From Caldivirga sp. UBA161 (GTDB taxonomy: Archaea > Thermoproteota > Thermoprotei > Thermoproteales > Thermocladiaceae), in the NCBI RefSeq assembly GCF_002506515.1, contig NZ_DAXS01000001.1:11143-21094 (forward strand): a stretch of DNA of 9,952 nucleotides. The letters run 5' to 3'. A program made the position numbers and the translations under genes. The notes under the pieces are model-generated. The model made no database searches. It was given only the letters and a program-made list of their open reading frames with translations, and was not told the origin of the DNA. Below are positions 6,381 to 9,952 of this stretch, piece by piece (within the stretch, counting starts at the first letter, position 1; every line of letters begins with the position of its first letter).

Positions 6381-6815
6381 GTGTCCATTAATCCACCTGT
6401 GGCCATGGTTAAGTCACCTAGAAGCAGCAGGCTGAAGCAGGGTAGGGGATTCTCAATTAGTGAGATTAAGGCTGTTAACTTAACTATTAATGAGGCTAGG
6501 CTCCTAGGTATACCCATTGATGCTAGGCGTAAATCAACATGGGAGTGGAATGTTAAGGCCCTTCAAGAATACATAAGTAAGGTAATTAATGCCGCCGATG
6601 CATCCCAATTACCATTACCCTCAATACCCAAGAGGGGTGTGATAAAGCCTAAGAGGGGGATGGCATTCAGGGGTATTACGCCAGCAGGTAGGAGGGCTAG
6701 AGGCCTCCTTAGTGTTGGCTTAAGGGAGACTCATAAGTATAAGTGGAGGAGGAAGCAGAGGCAGCGTGAGTTTAAGCTTAGGCATGAGGTTGCCTTCCGT
6801 AAGGGAGGCGCGTAG
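6381..6815 (+). CDS. rpl13e: Large-subunit ribosomal protein L13e
   Basis: A 144-aa basic protein, found as L13e in eukaryotes and many crenarchaea and absent from bacteria. The family core is at about 18-66: GRGFSISEIKAVNL (21-34), then NEARLLGIPIDARRKST (37-53), matching the L13e pattern GrGF..eElk..gl....AR.lGI.vD.RR. After the core comes a proline/lysine-rich linker (78-92) and a strongly basic tail (about 104-144), probably rRNA-binding; this makes it longer than the shortest crenarchaeal L13e forms. The start is GTG, chosen from the promoter spacing. It is transcribed divergently from the MFS gene and apparently as a single gene, since the next gene has its own TATA box. Repeats around the promoter hint at specific regulation. 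Confidence 0.88.
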   Translation: MSINPPVAMVKSPRSSRLKQGRGFSISEIKAVNLTINEARLLGIPIDARRKSTWEWNVKALQEYISKVINAADASQLPLPSIPKRGVIKPKRGMAFRGITPAGRRARGLLSVGLRETHKYKWRRKQRQREFKLRHEVAFRKGGA

Positions 6816-6886
6816 GCAATTAACTCCTCCCTGAATAAATGCGCCATCCTTAGCCATAAGTAAGGATCATTAGGTTAAGGAGAATG

Positions 6887-6894
6887 TTTTATAA
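6887..6894 (+). promoter_or_regulatory. TATA box of the PDCD5-like gene
   Basis: TTTTATAA preceded by a purine-rich GGAGAA is centred about 32 bp before the ATG at 6923, predicting a leader of about 6 nt. It lies in the 107-bp gap after the L13e gene and supports separate transcription. Confidence 0.6.
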
Positions 6895-6922
6895 CTGATG
6901 CACCTACCTAGAGTTAATCAGT

Positions 6923-7288
6923 ATGAGTAGTGATAAGGATCCTGAACTTGAGTTAATAAGGCTTAGGAAGTTAATGAACCTAATGGCACAGCAGCCTAAA
7001 AAGAGCCTTGAGGAGAAGCCCATAGATGTGGTAGGCGAGATTAAGGCTATGGTTAAGGGTGAGAGGGCTGGGGAGATAATTAATAAGGCAATTGAAATAT
7101 ATGGAGAGGCTGCATTATCGGTATTTAGGCAATTAATCAAGCTACGTAGGGATGGAGCCATTAGTGAATTAACTGATGGTGAATTATATAATATTCTAGA
7201 GAATGTGGGGCTGCATGTCCCCATTGAAACAAAGGTTAGGATAGTGAGGCATGGTAAGGAGGAGAAGATTGGTGGGGGCCAATCCTAG
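6923..7288 (+). CDS. PDCD5-like (TFAR19-related) putative DNA-binding protein
   Basis: A 121-aa, mostly helical, charged protein. The N terminus DPELELIRLRKLMNLM (6-21) resembles the DPELExIRxRKLxEL opening of archaeal PDCD5 proteins. Further on, FRQLIKLRRDGAISELTDGELYNILENV (68-95) follows the PDCD5 helical core (vENQLIxLaqsGrI...iTDeqLkeiLe). The end, ETKVRIVRHGKEEKIG (102-117), is basic. Archaeal PDCD5 homologues are small dsDNA-binding proteins of uncertain cellular role, often encoded among ribosomal protein genes, which fits L13e upstream and L11 downstream. The middle part (25-50) does not match my recollection of the family, so this may be a divergent lineage-specific version; a Thermoproteales-specific protein of unknown function is the alternative. 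Confidence 0.6.
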   Translation: MSSDKDPELELIRLRKLMNLMAQQPKKSLEEKPIDVVGEIKAMVKGERAGEIINKAIEIYGEAALSVFRQLIKLRRDGAISELTDGELYNILENVGLHVPIETKVRIVRHGKEEKIGGGQS

Positions 7289-7407
7289 TAATGTAACCCT
7301 ACTTAATCCACTTAATTATAGCGCTTGGAATCCATTTAAATCAATGTTACTTAACTTTATTTCTAACCCAGTGCTTTAATTATGGGATTAAGTTGCCTTG
7401 GGTCAAG

Positions 7408-7415
7408 TTTAAAAG
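7408..7415 (+). promoter_or_regulatory. TATA box of the L11-like gene
   Basis: TTTAAAAG is centred about 25 bp before the ATG at 7437, the ideal distance for a leaderless transcript. The 148-bp gap before the gene (7289-7436) shows nothing else recognisable. Confidence 0.7.
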
Positions 7416-7436
7416 AGGGAGTGGGAACGGGGCCTA

Positions 7437-7946
7437 ATGAAGAGGGTTATTAGGATTCAGACGAGTGGTGGTAAGGTGCCTCCGCAGGTCATGCAGCAGT
7501 TGCAGGGTGCTGGGTTAAATGCACAGGAGGTTGTTAATCTAATTAACAATAGGATTAAGCAAGTGAGTGCACTTGGCTTCCAGAACCTTAACATTGAGGT
7601 TGAGTACGATGACTCATCCAAGAGGGTTATTAGGATTAATATTGATTACCCACCGATAACAGACATTATACTTAAGGTTGTTGGTAAGGATTCACCAAGC
7701 CACCAGGCCGGTAAGGAGATAATAGGCGATATACCACTGGAGAAGCTGGCTGAGGTGGCCTTAATTAAGATTGAGGAACTAGGTAGTAAGTCCTTTAAAT
7801 CAGCCTTAAAGCAGGTGGTTAGTACATGCAGGTCCATTGGGTTAACCGTGAATGGTAAGGACCCTAAGGAGGTTATTAAGGAAATAGACCAGGGGGCTTA
7901 TGATGAATTAATATTAAAGTATGAGAAGAGTATTAATCCTAGTTAA
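7437..7946 (+). CDS. rpl11: Ribosomal protein L11 (uL11) with divergent N-terminal domain
   Basis: A 169-aa protein. L11 binds the GTPase-associated region of 23S rRNA at the base of the stalk. The C-terminal rRNA-binding domain is clear: AGKEIIGDIPLEKLAEVALIK (91-111, the archaeal G...vGnltleqvv.IA..K pattern) and STCRSIGLTVNGKDPKEVIK (129-148), then the archaeal ending EIDQGAYDEL. The central YPPIT (71-75) matches the family's PPTT segment. The N-terminal domain opens normally (KRVIRIQTSGGK, 2-13), but the almost universal PGPPLGPALGPLGVN stretch is replaced by VPPQVMQQLQGAGLN (14-28), about two residues shorter and missing the PPxGPxLG motif that contacts elongation factors and the thiostrepton site. 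It may be the sole L11 or a second, specialised copy. It is a single gene with its own leaderless promoter, ending 7 bp from a convergent gene. Confidence 0.85.
   Translation: MKRVIRIQTSGGKVPPQVMQQLQGAGLNAQEVVNLINNRIKQVSALGFQNLNIEVEYDDSSKRVIRINIDYPPITDIILKVVGKDSPSHQAGKEIIGDIPLEKLAEVALIKIEELGSKSFKSALKQVVSTCRSIGLTVNGKDPKEVIKEIDQGAYDELILKYEKSINPS
7440..7637 (+). repeat. Exact 18-bp direct repeat within the L11 gene
   Basis: AAGAGGGTTATTAGGATT occurs at 7440-7457 and 7620-7637, exactly 180 bp (60 codons) apart and in the same reading frame. It encodes KRVIRI both times (residues 2-7 and 62-67), corresponding to two beta-strands of the N-terminal domain. The same codons are used in both copies. 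Confidence 0.9.
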
Positions 7947-7953
7947 GCCAAGT

Positions 7954-8244
7954 TCAACCAATGTTCCTTAACTCAAGCTTCATAAGTAACCTAGCAATAT
8001 CAACCTGAGGCATAGCCTTCTCAATAATGGACCAAGTCCCCTTACCTATAATGAGCACTATGAATATATCATCATTAATGCTCCTTACCAAGGACTCAAA
8101 AATCCCTTTACCGGACTCAGGGTTAAGTATTGGTAAAACACCATTACTTACACTAGTAACTATAGGTAACCCCAATTCCTCACTTACGAGTAATGCAACA
8201 TCCTTAACTTTACTGTCACTGACTACAAATATTGCCCCACGCAT
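7954..8244 (-). CDS. Small hypothetical protein, alpha/beta type
   Basis: A 96-aa protein I do not recognise. Predicted layout: strand (RGAIFVVSD, 2-10), helix (about 11-24), strand (LPIVTSVS, 26-33), loop with GVLPILNPESGKG (35-47), helix (48-57), strand (DIFIVLIIGKG, 59-69), helix (70-90). This looks like a small Rossmann-like or flavodoxin-like domain. There is no signal peptide, membrane helix or cysteine motif. It lies convergent with L11 (7-bp gap) and divergent from aroD (43-bp gap). Tight packing and a regular alpha/beta pattern support a real gene. The only strong TATA in the divergent gap is better placed for aroD. A weak alternative, TGTATTTC on the minus strand near 8268-8276, could serve this gene. 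Confidence 0.6.
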   Translation of the reverse strand: MRGAIFVVSDSKVKDVALLVSEELGLPIVTSVSNGVLPILNPESGKGIFESLVRSINDDIFIVLIIGKGTWSIIEKAMPQVDIARLLMKLELRNIG

Positions 8245-8256
8245 AGCTTGAGTTAA

Positions 8257-8264
8257 GTATATAA
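8257..8264 (+). promoter_or_regulatory. TATA box of aroD
   Basis: GTATATAA preceded by AGTTAA is centred 27-28 bp before the ATG at 8288, predicting a transcript that starts within a few bases of the start codon. The core is nearly symmetrical (TTATATAC on the other strand), but it is only about 16 bp from the divergent ATG at 8244, too close for that gene unless its real start lies further in. Confidence 0.65.
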
Positions 8265-8287
8265 CCGTTGAAATACATTACTCCCCA

Positions 8288-8980
8288 ATGCCTCATAATA
8301 CTGCCTTAAGCATTGATAGGCCAATGCTTGTGTGTGCAGTACCCGTTAGGGGTATTGGTGAGTTAAACCCACCCAGTGGGTGTGAGGCTGTTGAGTTGAG
8401 GCTTGACTACATGGGTAATGAAGTTAAGGCTAAGTTAAATGAGTTAAGTAAGTTAATTAGAGAATTATTAAGCAGGGTTAAGGTAATAGTAACCGTTAGG
8501 GATCCTGGAGAGGGGGGTGTTAATCAAGTTGATCCATCACTAAAGCTTAAAATCATTAATACTGCTCATGAAAACGGCGCCCTAGTAGATATTGAAGTTG
8601 AATTCATCAGGAAGTACGCTGACTACATTACATCATGGGATAGGGTAATATTATCTAGGCATATCTTTAATAGGCGTCCTGGCATTAGAGAATTAATTAA
8701 TAGCGATTACGCATTAGCCAACTCCATGAACGCCTTCACCTATAAGGTAGCTACAATTAATGATGATGATTTACCAGCATTAGTAGAATTACTGGTTAAT
8801 GAGAAGGAGGTGCCTGTGGCCGTAGTGCCTATGCAGCCTATCCAGAGGGCTGCTGCAATAATGCTTGGCACAGCCTTAATGTACTGCTCAATAGGTGATG
8901 GGACTGCGCCTGGTCAATTAAGTATCAGGGAGTGCGTTAGGATTAAGGAGGAGAGGATTAGGATTATTAATAATTCCTAA
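8288..8980 (+). CDS. aroD: Type I 3-dehydroquinate dehydratase
   Basis: A 230-aa protein, normal for a stand-alone archaeal type I enzyme. It catalyses the third step of the shikimate pathway, 3-dehydroquinate to 3-dehydroshikimate, through a Schiff base in a TIM barrel. Visible landmarks are VELRLDYM (35-42) with E36 and R38, VIVTVRDPGEGG (66-77) with R71, GALVDIEVEF (97-106), VILSRHIFNRRPG (120-132) with catalytic H125, FTYKVATINDDDL (150-162) with Schiff-base lysine K153, and GTAPGQLSI (205-213) for substrate closure. All key residues are present. No other shikimate gene is within the window. The gene has its own promoter, and its stop overlaps that of the convergent dehydrogenase gene. 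Confidence 0.93.
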   Translation: MPHNTALSIDRPMLVCAVPVRGIGELNPPSGCEAVELRLDYMGNEVKAKLNELSKLIRELLSRVKVIVTVRDPGEGGVNQVDPSLKLKIINTAHENGALVDIEVEFIRKYADYITSWDRVILSRHIFNRRPGIRELINSDYALANSMNAFTYKVATINDDDLPALVELLVNEKEVPVAVVPMQPIQRAAAIMLGTALMYCSIGDGTAPGQLSIRECVRIKEERIRIINNS

Positions 8981-9948
8981 ACGTAATCACTCCTATTAAC
9001 CTCATTCAATGCACCCTCACCCTTAAGGTACTTAATGAGGTTATTAACAGCCATTATTATGGCGTTCCTGGCGACCTCAGGTTGAGCTCCGCCGGCAATG
9101 TGAGGTGTACCTATGAAGTTTGGGAGGTTAAGTAATCCTGTTCTTGGAATTAAGGATTCCCCCGAACCATAATCCCAGAAAACATCAGTACCAAACCTTA
9201 AACCACGCCTCCTCGTTAAAACCCTGTACAAGTCATCCTCCTTAACAATATCACCCCTAGCTACATTAACCACTATTGCATCATCAGGGAGTAGGTTAAG
9301 CTCAGCCTCACCTAAAAGCCCCCTAGTGTGTTTAGTTAAGGGTAATGCTATCACCATTATGTTAGCCCTCGGTAAAACACCCTTAAGCTCACTAATGGGG
9401 TGAACCTCATCAAAGTACTGTGCAGGCTTACCACTCCTATTAATGCCTATGGTCCGCATGCTGAAGGCCAACTTACCCACCCTAGCCACCTCACTCCCAA
9501 TGCCCCCTGTTCCAAGAACTAGGAGATTTCTCCCAGTTAATTGCCTTGGTGAGTAGGCTTGATCATTTAAGTATTGACTCCTATCCATTAACCTTGAGTG
9601 AACACCCTTAGCTAAAGTTAATATGAGCGCCCACGCATGCTCAGCCACGGGCACTGAGTAGGCTCCAGCATTACTGTATATCTTGACGTTACTTGGTATT
9701 AATGAGTATGGTAAGTGATCCACACCAGCTGAGAAGGTTTGAATAACCTCAAGATTAGGCATGTACCTCACCCACCTAGTTAAGTCAAAGTCACTACCGC
9801 ACCAGCAGAGTAAGGCATTAACATCCTCAAGTACCTTAACCAACTCAGGCTCACTTAGGTTAGGTATCTCATAAACCTTAGCGTAACTCGAAAGCATTAA
9901 CCTAGCCTCCTCAGGAAGCCTTACCGTTGAGGCAACAACCTTAACCAT
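8977..9948 (-). CDS. D-isomer-specific 2-hydroxyacid dehydrogenase
   Basis: A 323-aa enzyme of the family that includes glyoxylate/hydroxypyruvate reductase, D-lactate dehydrogenase and phosphoglycerate dehydrogenase. The N-terminal substrate lobe contains IQTFSAGVDHLP (69-80). The dinucleotide loop is GTGGIG (146-151), followed by IGINRSGK (167-174), where N-R-S replaces the usual acidic residue after strand 2; this favours NADP(H). VNVARGDIVKEDDL (227-240) holds catalytic R231, and TPHIAGG (281-287) holds catalytic H283. The segment after TDVF (254-257) reads WDYGSGES instead of the common xxEP; E264 probably supplies the catalytic acid. It lacks the regulatory C-terminal domain of long SerA proteins, so a glyoxylate/hydroxypyruvate-type reductase is likely; the exact substrate is uncertain. 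The start ATG is 4 bases from the window edge, so its promoter is not visible. Confidence 0.9.
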   Translation of the reverse strand: MVKVVASTVRLPEEARLMLSSYAKVYEIPNLSEPELVKVLEDVNALLCWCGSDFDLTRWVRYMPNLEVIQTFSAGVDHLPYSLIPSNVKIYSNAGAYSVPVAEHAWALILTLAKGVHSRLMDRSQYLNDQAYSPRQLTGRNLLVLGTGGIGSEVARVGKLAFSMRTIGINRSGKPAQYFDEVHPISELKGVLPRANIMVIALPLTKHTRGLLGEAELNLLPDDAIVVNVARGDIVKEDDLYRVLTRRRGLRFGTDVFWDYGSGESLIPRTGLLNLPNFIGTPHIAGGAQPEVARNAIIMAVNNLIKYLKGEGALNEVNRSDYV

Positions 9949-9952
9949 AAGT

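Noticed and set aside
6816..6922. Short CCTTA/TAAGG inverted repeat (about 6848-6865) as a terminator after L13e.
   Set aside because: The stem is only 5 bp and is not followed by a T-tract. Convincing archaeal T-rich terminators were not seen here or after the other genes.
6904..7224. Minus-strand 106-codon open frame opposite the PDCD5-like gene.
   Set aside because: The serine- and leucine-rich product is typical of an antisense shadow, and the plus-strand gene has a promoter and family resemblance.
8027..8251. Plus-strand 74-codon open frame opposite the small hypothetical gene.
   Set aside because: It has no promoter or Shine-Dalgarno motif, and its product lacks a plausible fold pattern. 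The minus-strand frame has a regular alpha/beta pattern.
8257..8264. TATATA element as promoter for the minus-strand hypothetical gene.
   Set aside because: It is only about 16 bp from that gene's ATG, too close, while its spacing to the aroD ATG is as expected.
9165..9196. Apparent loss of the catalytic Glu in the D-2-hydroxyacid dehydrogenase (DVFWDYGSGES in place of DVFxxEP).
   Set aside because: E264 lies 19 residues before H283, close to the 18-residue distance in human PHGDH, so a small shift or insertion can supply the acid. The variant does not show inactivity.

Overview
This window looks like chromosomal DNA from a thermophilic crenarchaeon (Thermoproteota), most likely a member of the Thermoproteales such as Caldivirga or Vulcanisaeta. 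That assignment is an inference. It rests on an archaeal/eukaryal-type ribosomal protein (L13e), an archaeal-type L11 C-terminal domain, archaeal TATA/BRE promoters placed so that many transcripts would start at or next to the start codon (leaderless), and Shine-Dalgarno motifs (GGTGA, GAGGTGA) that appear only at internal genes of gene pairs. No mobile element, CRISPR array, tRNA or rRNA gene is visible. Genes are densely packed, and the longest stretch without a CDS is about 226 bp (6155-6380).

Left part (1-3220, minus strand): a peptide/oligosaccharide-type ABC permease pair. A DppB-like gene overlaps the start of a DppC-like gene, which runs off the window edge. Just upstream are two tandem Gfo/Idh/MocA-family oxidoreductases. 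Dpp/Opp-type transporters often import di- and oligosaccharides in hyperthermophilic archaea, and Gfo/Idh/MocA enzymes usually oxidise sugars, cyclitols or their derivatives. The block is therefore best read as carbohydrate uptake and conversion; the substrate cannot be named.

Middle (3350-6154, minus strand): an Amt-family ammonium transporter with both pore histidines and no adjacent glnK, then an MFS permease of unknown substrate. The 168-bp gap between them, running into the 3' end of the MFS gene, carries on the plus strand a candidate C/D box small RNA (about 4961-5014). It has a perfect C box, a near-perfect C' box, a perfect D box, and a TATA-like element at the right distance. One candidate guide is complementary to the universal tRNA T-loop. 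This is the most interesting signal in the window.

Right part (6381-9952): plus-strand information-processing genes, each with its own promoter: ribosomal protein L13e, a PDCD5-like putative DNA-binding protein, and an L11 whose N-terminal domain has lost the normally invariant proline/glycine-rich motif. Next comes a small unrecognised alpha/beta protein on the minus strand, convergent with L11. A type I 3-dehydroquinate dehydratase (aroD) lies divergent to it on the plus strand. Finally a D-2-hydroxyacid dehydrogenase on the minus strand overlaps aroD tail-to-tail by 3 bp.
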